Of a stretch of 64,000 nucleotides of DNA, positions 46,635-55,961 are shown piece after piece (position 1 is the stretch's first letter; every line of letters starts with the position of its first letter). The DNA is from Pseudomonas triclosanedens (lineage in GTDB: Bacteria > Pseudomonadota > Gammaproteobacteria > Pseudomonadales > Pseudomonadaceae): contig NZ_CP113432.1 in assembly GCF_026686735.1 (NCBI RefSeq), positions 1,550,001 to 1,614,000 on the forward strand. Direction: 5' to 3'. The notes below the pieces were generated by a model. It ran no database searches. It saw nothing but the letters and a program-made list of their open reading frames with translations, and had not been told where the DNA came from. The position numbers were made by a program, and so were the translations under genes.

Positions 46635-47552
46635 TCAGGCGTAGTGGGCGTGCTCGACCAGCAGTTCGAGCAGGGCCTTCTGGGCGTGGAGACGGTTTTC
46701 CGCCTGGTCCCAGGCCACCGAGCGCGCGTCGTCCAGCAGGTCTTCGCTGATCTCTTCGCCACGGTGGGCCGGCAGGCAGTGCATGAATAGTACATCCGAC
46801 TCCGCGCCGTCGAGCAGTGCACGTGTTACCTGATATGGCTGGAACAGGCGCAGACGGGCTGCGGCTTCGTCTTCCTGGCCCATGGAGGCCCAGACGTCGG
46901 TGCTCACCAGATGCGCGCCGGCCACTGCTTCGTGTGGGTCACGCACGACCCTTACGCGGTCGCCGGCCAGGTCCAGCAACCCCGCGTTCGGCTCGTAGCC
47001 TGCCGGGCAGGCGACGCGCAGTTGGAAGTCGAAGCGGATCGCCGCCTCGATGTAGCTGTTGCACATGTTGTTGCCGTCACCGATCCAGGCCACGGTCTTG
47101 CCCGCGATGCTGCCGCGATGCTCGTGGAAAGTCTGCATGTCGGCCAGCAGTTGGCAGGGGTGGAGGTCGTCCGACAGGCCGTTGATCACCGGTACGCGGG
47201 AGTTGGCGGCGAACTCGGTGAGGTTGCTGTGGGCGAAGGTACGGATCATCACAGCGTCGACCATCCGCGACATTACCCGGGCGGCATCGCCGATTGGCTC
47301 GCCACGGCCGAGCTGGGTGTCGCGCGGGGAGAGGAAGATCGCCTGGCCGCCGAGCTGGATCATGCCGGCTTCGAACGAGATCCGCGTACGGGTCGAGGCT
47401 TTCTCGAAGATCATGCCCAGCACACGGTTCTTCAGCGGCTCGTAGAGCACGCCTCGGTCACGCAGGTCTTTCAGCTCGCTGCCGCGGCGGATCAGACCGA
47501 GAAGCTCGTCGGTCGTGTAATCCAGCATCGAGAGGAAGTGCCGTGCGCTCAT
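46635..47552 (-). CDS. argF: Anabolic ornithine carbamoyltransferase
   Basis: A 305-residue enzyme making citrulline from ornithine and carbamoyl phosphate in arginine biosynthesis. The carbamoyl-phosphate motif is FEKASTRTR, with [11 protein letters not shown], the ornithine-loop region and [11 protein letters not shown]. The length and lack of the catabolic ArcB N-terminal features support the anabolic ArgF. In P. aeruginosa argF is repressed by ArgR; I could not identify a convincing ArgR box in the AT-rich leader 47553-47600. Confidence 0.96.
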   Translation of the reverse strand: MSARHFLSMLDYTTDELLGLIRRGSELKDLRDRGVLYEPLKNRVLGMIFEKASTRTRISFEAGMIQLGGQAIFLSPRDTQLGRGEPIGDAARVMSRMVDAVMIRTFAHSNLTEFAANSRVPVINGLSDDLHPCQLLADMQTFHEHRGSIAGKTVAWIGDGNNMCNSYIEAAIRFDFQLRVACPAGYEPNAGLLDLAGDRVRVVRDPHEAVAGAHLVSTDVWASMGQEDEAAARLRLFQPYQVTRALLDGAESDVLFMHCLPAHRGEEISEDLLDDARSVAWDQAENRLHAQKALLELLVEHAHYA

Positions 47553-47813
47553 GGTTCGTACCTACTACTTATTCTCAGAATCGGGCCGAGGTACCGACCG
47601 GATTTCGTGAGAAAAAACGGGCTGAACCTGCGGCGGGACCGCATGGAGCGGAAAATTGGGGAAGGCGCGATCCTATAAGGAAATTACGCATTGATGCAAG
47701 TTTCGCCCGGAAGGACATTGGAGCTGCGCCGGGACCATTCCTACGAACTTTGAGGGTGCCACCGACAGACCCGTCGGTGACTCGATTGATCGCTTCTCGT
47801 CGCCATCAAGAGG

Positions 47814-48172
47814 ATGGCGAATTTGTTCTTTATGTGTTGTTTGTCCGCCGCCATTGCCACCCTCATCGCCGCTGCCAGCGGTTGCACCAGCTACAACTCA
47901 GCCAGCCCGCCCCGGTGGCTGGTAACGTCAAGAGCGATCTGAAAGCTGGCGGCGGCGTAGATGGGAAGACCAGCGGCCAGTCCTTGGCCAATGTGCGCTT
48001 CAGCTTCATCAAGTTCGCCGGTGGCGTGAGCTACGGTGGCGAATCCCGGCGGTCCGGGCCTGGCTGTACCCGACCCGGTTTCCAGCGCCAAGGCTGCCGC
48101 AACGAAATGAACGAGCAGGACGACTTCAACTTCAAGAAGGTCGACGTCAAGCAAGGGATCGATCCAGGGTAA
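47814..48172 (+). pseudogene. Frameshifted lipoprotein gene
   Basis: From ATG 47814 one frame gives a lipoprotein signal (ANLFFMCCLSAAIATLIAAA then SGC, the lipobox Cys) followed by TSYNSA, then it runs into a stop. The protein-like continuation QPAPVAGNVKSDLKAGGGVD, SGQSLANVRF, GGVSYGG is in a second frame; GLAVPDPVSSAKAAATK is in a third; and the end NEQDDFNFKKVDVK is back in the second. This pattern matches small lipoproteins whose end reads like VAPKYEV..QDDFFFFKKVNVKV, so at least two frameshifts and a deletion have broken the gene. The domain family is from memory and uncertain. Confidence 0.55.
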
Positions 48173-48383
48173 TCCATTGTCCGGACTGTCTGCGGAACCC
48201 TCTCGCAGGCGTCCTGCGCGGGCGCCTGGGTACCGGCGCAGTATTCTCCAATCCTCACGCCTGATGTCCTCTGATTCACCCGACTGACGCTAGTGGCGTT
48301 CGCCACATCCGCGTTCCATAGTTCTCGCTCGACAAGACGACCGGCACGCCACGAGCGCCGGCGATACAAAGACGAGGCGAGCT

Positions 48384-50477
48384 ATGAGCAAGACCCTCCA
48401 TTACCGTGCGTGCCATCTCTGCGAAGCGATCTGCGGTCTGACTATCGAGACCGAAGGCGAGCGCATCGTCTCGATCAAGGGCGACCAGCAGGACAGCTTC
48501 AGCCGCGGCCATGTCTGCCCCAAGGCTGTGGCTCTCCAGGATATCCAGAGCGATCCCGACCGGTTGCGTCAGCCCGTTCGGCGAGTTGGCGGTGAATGGC
48601 AGCCGATTGAATGGAACGAGGCTTTCGAGCTTGTTGCCGCACGCCTGAAGGATATCCGTGAGCGTCATGGCAACGACGCGGTTGCCGTCTACCAGGGCAA
48701 CCCCAGCGTGCACAACTATGGGTTGATGACCCACAGCAACTATTTTCTTGGCCAACTCAAGACGCGCAACCGCTACTCGGCTACCTCCGTCGACCAGTTG
48801 CCGCACCACCTGGTCAGCCAGCAGATGTTCGGTCACGGTCTGCTTATTCCGATTCCGGACATCGACCATACCGATTTCATGCTGATCCTCGGCGGTAACC
48901 CGTTGGCCTCCAATGGCAGCATCATGACTGTGCCTGACGTGGAGAAGCGCCTGAAGGCGCTGAAGAACCGAGGCGGCCGTCTGGTGGTCGTCGATCCTCG
49001 GCGAACGGAAACCGCGGCGATCGCCGATCAGCACCTGTTCGTCCGTCCGGGAGAAGATGCAGCGCTGCTGCTGGGCATGCTCGATACGCTGTTCAGCGAA
49101 GGGCTGACCCGTGACACTCACTTGCCGGTGAACGGCCTCGACACCGTGCGCGCGGCGTTGGCGCCGTTCAAGGTCGACGCGATGGCGGTACGCTGCGGTG
49201 TTCCGGCGGAGGACATTCGCCAGCTCGCGCGGGATTTCGCGGCAGCTGACAAAGCTGTCTGCTATGGCCGCATGGGCGTTTCCACCCAGGTATTCGGCAG
49301 CCTCTGTCAGTGGCTGGTGCAACTGATCAACCTGCTGACCGGCAATCTCGACCGGGTTGGTGGCACGCTCTGCACCACGCCTGCGGTGGACCTGGTGGCG
49401 ACGACCGCCGGTGGCGCCTTCAACCGCTGGCAAAGCCGGATCTCCCGGCTGCCGGAGTATGGTGGCGAGTTACCGGTCGCGGCTTTGGCGGAAGAGATGC
49501 TGACCGAGGGCGAGGGGCAGGTGCGCGCGCTGGTGACCGTAGCCGGCAACCCGGTGCTGTCCACTCCAAACGGGCGACGCCTGGAACAGGCGCTGGACGG
49601 ACTGGAGTTCATGCTGAGCATTGACCTCTACATCAATGAAACCACCCGCTACGCCGATCTGATCCTGCCGCCCACGGCGCCGCTGGAGCACGATCACTAC
49701 GACACCACCTTCAACGTGTTCGCGGTACGCAACGTCACTCGCTTCAACGAGGCGGTGCTGCCCAAACCCGATGGGGCGCTGCATGACTGGGAAATCTTCG
49801 TCGGCCTGGCCCGCGCCTATGCCGAGCGCATGGGGACCGAACTGAAGCCGACGATGGCGCCGGAGCAGATGATCGAGATGGGATTGCGCTTCGGACCATT
49901 TGGCGATGCGTCCGAGCGCAAGCTGAATCTGGCACGGTTGCGCGAGTATCCGCACGGGCTGGACCTGGGACCGCTGAAGCCGAATCTGGCGCCCCGTCTG
50001 AAGACCACAAGCCGCAGCGTCGAGGCGGCGCCGGAGATATTCCTGGGTGACCTGCGCCGCTTCGCCGACACTCAGGTTCCGGCGTTGGACCAATTGTTGC
50101 TGATCGGTCGCAGGCACGTACGCAGCAATAACTCCTGGATGCACAACTACCACCGCCTGGTGAAGGGCAAGCCGCGTCATCAATTGCTCATGCACCCGCG
50201 GGATCTGGCGTCCCGTGGCCTGGTAGACGGTCAGAGAGTGCGGGTGCGCTCGCGGGTCGGCAGTATCGAGATCGAAGTGGCTGCCAGCGATGAGGTGATG
50301 GTCGGCGTGGTCAGTCTGCCGCATGGTTGGGGGCATGCCAGACCGGGAGTGCAACTGGCCATTGCACGCGAACAGGGCGGGGCGAGTGCGAACGATCTGA
50401 CGGATGAGCGCCACCTTGATGCGCTCTCCGGCAATACGGCGCTGAACGGCGTACCGGTGGAGGTCGAAGCGGCCTGA
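48384..50477 (+). CDS. Molybdopterin oxidoreductase catalytic subunit
   Basis: A 697-residue DMSO-reductase-superfamily protein. The N-terminal [4Fe-4S] motif is CHLCEAICG...GHVCPKA (C-x2-C-x3-C-x27-C), followed by VYQGNPSVHNYG, ILGGNPLASNG and VVVDPRRTETAAIAD for the bis-MGD cofactor, and a C-terminal molydopterin-dinucleotide-binding domain (LMHPRDLASRGLVDGQRV). There is no Tat signal, so it is cytoplasmic, and no electron-transfer subunit is adjacent; it resembles formate-dehydrogenase- or nitrate-reductase-like single-subunit proteins of unknown substrate. grxD follows after 130 bases. Confidence 0.9.
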   Translation: MSKTLHYRACHLCEAICGLTIETEGERIVSIKGDQQDSFSRGHVCPKAVALQDIQSDPDRLRQPVRRVGGEWQPIEWNEAFELVAARLKDIRERHGNDAVAVYQGNPSVHNYGLMTHSNYFLGQLKTRNRYSATSVDQLPHHLVSQQMFGHGLLIPIPDIDHTDFMLILGGNPLASNGSIMTVPDVEKRLKALKNRGGRLVVVDPRRTETAAIADQHLFVRPGEDAALLLGMLDTLFSEGLTRDTHLPVNGLDTVRAALAPFKVDAMAVRCGVPAEDIRQLARDFAAADKAVCYGRMGVSTQVFGSLCQWLVQLINLLTGNLDRVGGTLCTTPAVDLVATTAGGAFNRWQSRISRLPEYGGELPVAALAEEMLTEGEGQVRALVTVAGNPVLSTPNGRRLEQALDGLEFMLSIDLYINETTRYADLILPPTAPLEHDHYDTTFNVFAVRNVTRFNEAVLPKPDGALHDWEIFVGLARAYAERMGTELKPTMAPEQMIEMGLRFGPFGDASERKLNLARLREYPHGLDLGPLKPNLAPRLKTTSRSVEAAPEIFLGDLRRFADTQVPALDQLLLIGRRHVRSNNSWMHNYHRLVKGKPRHQLLMHPRDLASRGLVDGQRVRVRSRVGSIEIEVAASDEVMVGVVSLPHGWGHARPGVQLAIAREQGGASANDLTDERHLDALSGNTALNGVPVEVEAA

Positions 50478-50607
50478 CAGGCCGTCGCCACCTGCCTGCA
50501 AAGCCGAGCGTAGCGCTCGGCTTTGCAGTACAATGCGCCCACCGTGCCGGCCAACGCCGCCCGTGGCGCCGCCGGGTCAGTATCTGATAGTTCAGCCGAG
50601 GAAGTTC

Positions 50608-50934
50608 ATGGATATCATCGATACCATCAAAGAACAGATCGCCAACAACCCTGTCCTGCTGTACATGAAGGGCTCGCCGAATGCTCCGCAGTGCGGCTTC
50701 TCGGCCCGCGCTTCGCAGGTGCTGATGGCCTGTGGCGAGAAGTTCGCTTACGTCGACATCCTGCAGAACCCGGAAATCCGCGCCAACCTGCCCAAGTACG
50801 CCAACTGGCCGACCTTCCCGCAACTTTGGGTTGGCGGAGAACTGGTCGGCGGCAGCGATATCCTGGTCGAGATGTTCGAAAAGGGTGAGCTGCAACCGCT
50901 GATCAAGGACGCCGTAGGCAAGGCCGACGCCTGA
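50608..50934 (+). CDS. grxD: Monothiol glutaredoxin GrxD
   Basis: A 108-residue monothiol glutaredoxin with the CGFS active site at residues 29-32 and the glutathione-binding FPQLWVGGELVGGSDILVEM. It carries and transfers [2Fe-2S] clusters, often with BolA. Start 50608 gives the normal N-terminus MDIIDTIKEQIANNPVLLYM. Nearby bfrB and bfd genes place it in an iron-homeostasis neighbourhood. Confidence 0.96.
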   Translation: MDIIDTIKEQIANNPVLLYMKGSPNAPQCGFSARASQVLMACGEKFAYVDILQNPEIRANLPKYANWPTFPQLWVGGELVGGSDILVEMFEKGELQPLIKDAVGKADA

Positions 50935-50953
50935 GTCTTTCGTGCTGTCGCAC

Positions 50954-50983
50954 AAAGCCCCGCTTCGGCGGGGCTTTGTTTTT
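50954..50983 (+). terminator. Rho-independent terminator of grxD
   Basis: AAAGCCCCGC-TTCG-GCGGGGCTTT followed by GTTTTT, 20 bases after the grxD stop. Confidence 0.92.
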
Positions 50984-50995
50984 GGGAAGAAACAA

Positions 50996-52159
50996 ATGAC
51001 TGAACAATCGCGGGCCAATGCCGCGCGCTGGGCGTGCGGATACTGTTTCGCCATGGGTGGGTTGGTTCACGGTAGCGTAATGGGGCGCATACCCGCGCTG
51101 AAGAGCATGACCGCCGTGGACGAGCAGCAGCTTGGCCAGGCGTTGCTGGGAGCGGGCTTCGGTGCGCTGCTGGCGTTCGTTTTCGCCGGCGCGCTGGTGC
51201 GCCGCTATGGCAGCCGGGCGATCACCGTCGCTTCCGGGTTGGCCTTGATGGCCTGCTTCCCGCTGCTCGGGCTGGCGCGGAACGTCTGGGAACTGGCGGC
51301 GGGTTTCCTCTTGGTCGGGCTGACGTTCGCCTGTATGGACGTGGCGATGAACACCCAGGCTGTGGAAGTGGAGCGCCGCATCGGGCGGCCCTGTATTTCC
51401 GGCCTGCATGGCATGTACAGCCTCGGCGGGCTGGCCGGCGCCGTTGGTGCCGCGGCATTCGCCGGGCTGGCTCCGATCTGGCATTTCACCTTGTTGGCGC
51501 TGCTTGCCGTGGCGGGCTTGCCATTCTTCGCACGTCATTTGTTCGAGGGACGACCGGAATCCGCGCTGGAGCAGGCACCGGCCAAACGCGGCTGGCGCCT
51601 GCCGCCACCGGGGCTGATCGGTCTCGGCTTGCTGACCTTGTGCGCATTTGTTTCCGAAGGTGCGGTAGCGGACTGGGGGGCGCTGTTGCTGCATCAGGTA
51701 CTGGGCGCGTCCGAGCGAGTGGCTGCGCTGGGCTTCGCGGCATTCTCGGCGACGATGGTGCTGGGGCGGCTGTTCGGTGATCGCCTGCGCGTTCGCTTCG
51801 CCGACGAGGCTCTGGTTCGCACCCTGGCGTTACTCGCTTGCAGCGGGATGCTGCTGGCACTGTTCAGTCCCTGGGTTGGTGGCGCAATTGCAGGCTTCGC
51901 CCTGGTGGGCGCGGGTCTGTCGATCGTAGTGCCGGTGCTGATCGGTGCGGCGGGCAATCGTCCGGGCGTCGAACCGTCCAGCGGAGTCGCCGCCGTAGCG
52001 TCGCTCGGGTATGGGGGATTGCTGATGGGGCCGCCGCTGATCGGCTTCCTCGCCGAGCACGTTGGGCTGCGTCTGTCGTTACTGGTGGTGGTGGGGCTGT
52101 GCGCGGGGTTGGCGCTGAAGGCATCACTGGTGCGACGTCCGCCCAGGGCGAACGGCTAG
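50996..52159 (+). CDS. Major facilitator superfamily transporter
   Basis: A 387-residue MFS protein with about 12 hydrophobic segments; the loop 2-3 motif appears as GALVRRYGSRAITVASGLAL and the second half repeats GRLFGDRLRVRFADEALVRT. The internal HGMYSLGGLAGAVGAA motif places it near the fucose-permease / YbjJ-like group. The substrate is unknown. It starts at 50996, immediately after the grxD terminator, with GGGAAGAAA as ribosome site. Confidence 0.87.
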   Translation: MTEQSRANAARWACGYCFAMGGLVHGSVMGRIPALKSMTAVDEQQLGQALLGAGFGALLAFVFAGALVRRYGSRAITVASGLALMACFPLLGLARNVWELAAGFLLVGLTFACMDVAMNTQAVEVERRIGRPCISGLHGMYSLGGLAGAVGAAAFAGLAPIWHFTLLALLAVAGLPFFARHLFEGRPESALEQAPAKRGWRLPPPGLIGLGLLTLCAFVSEGAVADWGALLLHQVLGASERVAALGFAAFSATMVLGRLFGDRLRVRFADEALVRTLALLACSGMLLALFSPWVGGAIAGFALVGAGLSIVVPVLIGAAGNRPGVEPSSGVAAVASLGYGGLLMGPPLIGFLAEHVGLRLSLLVVVGLCAGLALKASLVRRPPRANG

Positions 52160-52207
52160 AAGGGAAGGGCACCGGCGTCCACAACCGCGCCGGTGCCGCA
52201 TGCCTGA

Positions 52208-52684
52208 TCAGTCGTCTTCGTGCATATGCGACTGCAGGTAGTTTTCCAGGCCGACCTTCTGGATCAGGCCGAGCTGGGTTTCCAGGTAGTCGATGTGTTC
52301 TTCCTCGGACTCGAGGATGTCCTTGAGCAGGTCGCGGCTCACATAGTCGTGCACGCTTTCGCAATGCACGATGGCATCTCGCAGATCCTTGGCGGCCTTC
52401 AGTTCGAGATTCAGGTCGCACTGCAGCATTTCCTGAGTGTTCTCGCCAATCAGCAGTTTGCCCAGATCCTGCAGGTTGGGCAGCCCTTCCAGGAACAGGA
52501 TGCGTTCGATGAGCTTGTCGGCGTGCTTCATCTCGTCGATGGACTCGTGGTACTCGTGCGCGCCAAGGCGCTTCAGGCCCCAGTCGTTCCACATGCGCGA
52601 GTGCAGGAAGTATTGGTTGATGGCGATCAGCTCGTTGCCGAGGACCTTGTTCAAGTGCTGGATAACTTTCTTGTCGCCTTTCAT
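52208..52684 (-). CDS. bfrB: Bacterioferritin BfrB
   Basis: A 158-residue heme-containing ferritin subunit; 24 copies form the iron-storage shell. The ferroxidase ligands E18, E51, H54, E94, E127 and H130 and the heme-ligating M52 are all in place ([12 protein letters not shown]), matching P. aeruginosa BfrB. It is followed, in the genomic order, by bfd further upstream on the same strand, whose product releases the stored iron. A 7-bp TTATAAC/GTTATAA inverted repeat lies in the AT-rich leader (52733-52774). Confidence 0.96.
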   Translation of the reverse strand: MKGDKKVIQHLNKVLGNELIAINQYFLHSRMWNDWGLKRLGAHEYHESIDEMKHADKLIERILFLEGLPNLQDLGKLLIGENTQEMLQCDLNLELKAAKDLRDAIVHCESVHDYVSRDLLKDILESEEEHIDYLETQLGLIQKVGLENYLQSHMHEDD

Positions 52685-52838
52685 GCCGGAGTCCTGCCGT
52701 GTGGAGTGGGAGAGACTGAAAGTGTGGTCCGCTTATAACTATCTGTCAAACATAAGTGCTTGAATTTGTTATAAAAAGGAATATGAATGCGAATGTTTTC
52801 ATTACGCAATTCGGCGCTAAAACGCTGAATTGCAGGCA

Positions 52839-52863
52839 CAAAAAAACCGGGCCAGGCCCGGTT
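52839..52863 (-). terminator. Rho-independent terminator of bfd
   Basis: On the minus strand, AACCGGGC-CTG-GCCCGGTT (52845-52863) is followed by a run of T residues (52839-52844), 41 bases beyond the bfd stop and before bfrB, so the two genes can be expressed separately. Confidence 0.88.
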
Positions 52864-52903
52864 CTTCGGAGTTTTTCGCTTGGCCGACCGGCGGTAGCGC
52901 CAA

Positions 52904-53119
52904 TCAGCTCGCAGCGTAGGCGAGGTTGTAGTTCATCGCTTGTGCGCTTTGCAGTTCGCCGAGAGTATCGCGAACGACCTGCTTGGCAAGGCAGGCACAT
53001 TTGCCGCACTGGGTGCCCACGCCGGTGCATTCGCGCACCTCGCGATAGTTGCATGCGCCGTCGTAGATAGCATCGCGGATCTGGGTATCGGTGACACCTT
53101 GGCAGAGGCAGACGTACAT
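52904..53119 (-). CDS. bfd: Bacterioferritin-associated ferredoxin
   Basis: A 71-residue [2Fe-2S] protein. The cluster ligands are C4, C6, C38 and C41 (MYVCLCQGV, TQCGKC). Bfd docks on BfrB and reduces the core iron for release during iron starvation. A Fur-like site lies 43 bases upstream, so expression should rise when iron is low, opposite to bfrB. Start 53119 is fixed by the invariant MYVCLC opening. Confidence 0.95.
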   Translation of the reverse strand: MYVCLCQGVTDTQIRDAIYDGACNYREVRECTGVGTQCGKCACLAKQVVRDTLGELQSAQAMNYNLAYAAS

Positions 53120-53161
53120 GGTTGCACTACAAGTCGCTGTGGGGTTGTTGGAAGCGATACT

Positions 53162-53184
53162 AATCTTAATGAGAATGATTGTCA
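53162..53184. promoter_or_regulatory. Fur box upstream of bfd
   Basis: AATCTTAATGAGAATGATTGTCA fits the pseudomonad Fur consensus (AATGAGAATGATTATCATT type) well on its right side. It is placed between bfd and the divergent peroxiredoxin gene and close to the bfd start, as expected for iron-repressed bfd. Confidence 0.7.
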
Positions 53185-53376
53185 AAGTTTGTCGGGGACG
53201 TAACAGAGGCTGCTGACAAATGGTCATATCGCTCAATGAGTTAGGTCTTCGGACGTGTTCGAAGATCGAGGTGTATCATGGCAACCTCACTGGAGTGGAT
53301 AGCCCGTGGAGCCGGTCGTATCGAGCTGGAGGGCGTTTTCACTCCTTCGCGTCCTCACCAAATCAGGAGATATGGA

Positions 53377-53979
53377 ATGAGCGTACTCGTAGGTAAGAAA
53401 GCTCCCGACTTCAATGTGGCCGCGGTTCTTGGCAATGGTGAAATCGTCGACAGCTTCGTTCTGTCCGAGGCCATCAAGGGCAAGTACGGCCTGGTTTTCT
53501 TTTACCCGCTGGACTTCACCTTCGTCTGCCCGTCCGAGCTGATTGCGCTGGATCACCGCATTCCTGAGTTCCAGGCACGCAACGTTGAAGTCATCGGCGT
53601 GTCCATCGACTCCCACTTCACCCACAACGCCTGGCGCAACACCCCGGTGGAGAAGGGCGGTATCGGCCCGGTCAAGTACACCCTGGCTGCCGACATCACT
53701 CACCGGATCGCCAAGGACTATGACGTCGAGTCCGAAGAAGGTGTCGCATTCCGCGGCGCATTCCTGATCGACAAGAATGGCGTGGTGCGTTCGCAGATCA
53801 TCAACGACCTGCCGCTGGGGCGTAACATGGATGAGTTGCTGCGCCTGGTCGACGCCCTGCAGTTCACCGAAGAGCACGGCGAAGTCTGCCCGGCCAACTG
53901 GAAGAAGGGCGACAAGGGCATGACCGCATCGCCCGAAGGTGTTGCCACCTACCTGGCGGAGCATGCCGACAAGCTGTAA
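53377..53979 (+). CDS. Typical 2-Cys peroxiredoxin (AhpC/TSA family)
   Basis: A 200-residue peroxiredoxin with the peroxidatic Cys C51 in FYPLDFTFVCPSEL and the resolving Cys C171 in HGEVCPANW. It reduces hydrogen and organic peroxides with thiols from thioredoxin or AhpF-like partners. Start 53377 follows CAGGAGATATGGA; an upstream in-frame ATG at 53278 would add a non-conserved extension. It is divergent from bfd. Confidence 0.94.
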   Translation: MSVLVGKKAPDFNVAAVLGNGEIVDSFVLSEAIKGKYGLVFFYPLDFTFVCPSELIALDHRIPEFQARNVEVIGVSIDSHFTHNAWRNTPVEKGGIGPVKYTLAADITHRIAKDYDVESEEGVAFRGAFLIDKNGVVRSQIINDLPLGRNMDELLRLVDALQFTEEHGEVCPANWKKGDKGMTASPEGVATYLAEHADKL

Positions 53980-53994
53980 GGCTGTTCTGCAATG

Positions 53995-54020
53995 AAAAGC
54001 CCCGCTTCGGCGGGGCTTTT
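53995..54020 (+). terminator. Rho-independent terminator of the peroxiredoxin gene
   Basis: AAAAGCCCCGC-TTCG-GCGGGGCTTTT, 15 bases after the stop. Confidence 0.92.
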
Positions 54021-54054
54021 CATTGGGGCGCGATACATTCTGGCCGGAAAGAAA

Positions 54055-54079
54055 AAAGCCCCTTCATCGAAGGGGCTTT
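54055..54079 (-). terminator. Rho-independent terminator of the pyrC-rnt operon
   Basis: AAAGCCCCTTC-ATC-GAAGGGGCTTT; on the minus strand it is followed by TTTTTC and lies 18 bases beyond the rnt stop. Confidence 0.9.
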
Positions 54080-54096
54080 CTTTATCGAGGGAGCGA

Positions 54097-54777
54097 TCAG
54101 TGATCGTCCTCCATCCAGCCGCCGAATTCCTTCCAGCGGTTGACGATGCCGCAGAACAGCTCGGCGGTCTTCTCGGTGTCGTAACGGGCGGAGTGCGCCT
54201 CGCGGTTATCGAACTCTATACCTGCCGTCTGGCAGGCCTTTGCCAGCACGGTCTGGCCGTAGGCGAGGCCGGCGAGGGTCGCGGTGTCGAAGCTGGAGAA
54301 TGGGTGGAACGGATTGCGCTTCACCCCGCTGCGAGCCACTGCGGCGTTGAGGAAGCCGAGGTCGAAGCTGCTGTTGTGGCCCACCAGAATGGCGCGCTTG
54401 CAGCCGTTGGACTTCAGCGACTTGCGCACACCGCGGAATATCTCGGTCAGCGCCTGCTCTTCCTGCACCGCCATCCGCAGCGGGTGGTCCAGCTTGATAC
54501 CGGTGAACTCCAGTGCCGCCTGCTCGATGTTGGCCCCCTCGAACGGTTCCACCCGGAAGAAGTAGGTGTGCTCCGGGAACAGATAGCCGCTCTCGTCCAT
54601 GCCGATGGTGACGGCGGCGATTTCCAGCAGTGCGTCGGTAGCGGCGTTGAACCCGCCGGTCTCTACATCCACCACGACCGGCAGGTAGCCGCGGAAGCGG
54701 CGCGCCATCGGGTGGCGAGGGCCGGGCGGGAAGCTGCCGTCCAGCTCTTCCTCGAAGACTTCGTTCTCGTCACTCAT
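54097..54777 (-). CDS. rnt: Ribonuclease T
   Basis: A 226-residue DEDDh exonuclease that trims 3' ends of tRNA and other stable RNAs. The three Exo motifs are visible: [10 protein letters not shown] (Asp, Glu), [10 protein letters not shown] (Asp) and [10 protein letters not shown] (His, Asp). The start codon at 54777 overlaps the pyrC stop (ATGA at 54774-54777), so the two are translationally coupled; a longer frame to 54873 is the mirror inside pyrC. Confidence 0.96.
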   Translation of the reverse strand: MSDENEVFEEELDGSFPPGPRHPMARRFRGYLPVVVDVETGGFNAATDALLEIAAVTIGMDESGYLFPEHTYFFRVEPFEGANIEQAALEFTGIKLDHPLRMAVQEEQALTEIFRGVRKSLKSNGCKRAILVGHNSSFDLGFLNAAVARSGVKRNPFHPFSSFDTATLAGLAYGQTVLAKACQTAGIEFDNREAHSARYDTEKTAELFCGIVNRWKEFGGWMEDDH

Positions 54778-55820
54778 GCCTCGGTCTCCAGCAGGCGCCA
54801 GCGCAGCTTCTCGCCGGCACGCAGCGGAACCACTTCGTAGTCGCCGAACGGCAGGCTTGCCGGGGCTTCCCACTCGTCGCGCACGAGAGTGATGCGGTCG
54901 CTGTTGCGCGGCAGGCCGTAGAAATCCGGGCCGTGGAAGCTGGCGAAGGCTTCCAGCTTGTCCAGCGCATTACGCTGTTCGAAGGCTTCGGCATACATCT
55001 CGATAGCGGCGTAGGCGGTGTAGCAGCCGGCGCAACCACAGGCGGCTTCCTTGGCGTGGCGAGCGTGGGGGGCCGAGTCGGTGCCCAGGAAGAACTTCGG
55101 GCTGCCGCTTACCGCCGCGTCCAGCAGCGCTTCCTGATGTACGTTGCGTTTGAGGATCGGCAAGCAATAGAAATGCGGACGGATACCGCCAACCAGCATG
55201 TGGTTGCGGTTGTAGAGCAGGTGGTGGGCCGTGATGGTGGCGCCGACGTTGGCTGGGGCGGACATGACGAATTGTGCGGCATCGCCCGTGGTGATGTGTT
55301 CGAACACCACCTTCAGAGTCGGGAAGCGCTCGACCACGCGGGCCAGATGTTCGTCGATGAAACGCTTCTCGCGGTCGAACACGTCGACCTCCGCACGGGT
55401 CACTTCGCCATGCACCAGCAGCGGCAGGCCAACTTCGGCCATCGCTTCCAGGACGTGGAATATATTGTCGATGCTGGTCACGCCGGAATCGGAGTTGGTG
55501 GTGGCGCCGGCCGGATACAGCTTGGCGGCGTGCACATAGCCGGATGCCTTGGCGGCGCGCACATCTTCCACAGCGGTGCGGTCGGTGAGGTAGAGCACCA
55601 TCAGCGGCTCGAAGCGGCTGCCGGCCGGACGGGCGGCAAGGATGCGCTGGCGATAGGCATCGGCTTCGATGGCGTTGCGTACCGGTGGAACCAGGTTCGG
55701 CATGATGATGGCGCGGCCGAAGGTGCGGGCGGCGTCGCCGACGGTTTGCGCGAGTGCGGCGCCGTCGCGCAGGTGGATGTGCCAGTCGTCGGGGCGCAGG
55801 AGTGTCAGGCGGTCGGACAT
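54774..55820 (-). CDS. pyrC: Dihydroorotase
   Basis: A 348-residue class II dihydroorotase, which cyclises carbamoyl aspartate in pyrimidine synthesis. Zinc motifs are [10 protein letters not shown] at the start, the [17 protein letters not shown] segment with the carboxylated Lys, LLVHGEVT, and [11 protein letters not shown] near the end. First gene of the pyrC-rnt pair. Confidence 0.96.
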   Translation of the reverse strand: MSDRLTLLRPDDWHIHLRDGAALAQTVGDAARTFGRAIIMPNLVPPVRNAIEADAYRQRILAARPAGSRFEPLMVLYLTDRTAVEDVRAAKASGYVHAAKLYPAGATTNSDSGVTSIDNIFHVLEAMAEVGLPLLVHGEVTRAEVDVFDREKRFIDEHLARVVERFPTLKVVFEHITTGDAAQFVMSAPANVGATITAHHLLYNRNHMLVGGIRPHFYCLPILKRNVHQEALLDAAVSGSPKFFLGTDSAPHARHAKEAACGCAGCYTAYAAIEMYAEAFEQRNALDKLEAFASFHGPDFYGLPRNSDRITLVRDEWEAPASLPFGDYEVVPLRAGEKLRWRLLETEA

Positions 55821-55961
55821 GCGGATTCCAGGAAGGCGGGTTGCAGCGGAAAGAGTGGGGAAATGCTACCGGAAAAGGCCGGCGGCGGCACTCGCTATCA
55901 AGTTTTGCCGTGCTCGACCGATAGTTTCAGGGAATTCATCTCAGCTCGTGTGGAACCCGCC

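Noticed and set aside
47553..47620. ArgR operator before argF
   Set aside because: No convincing match to the pseudomonad ARG-box consensus could be read by eye.
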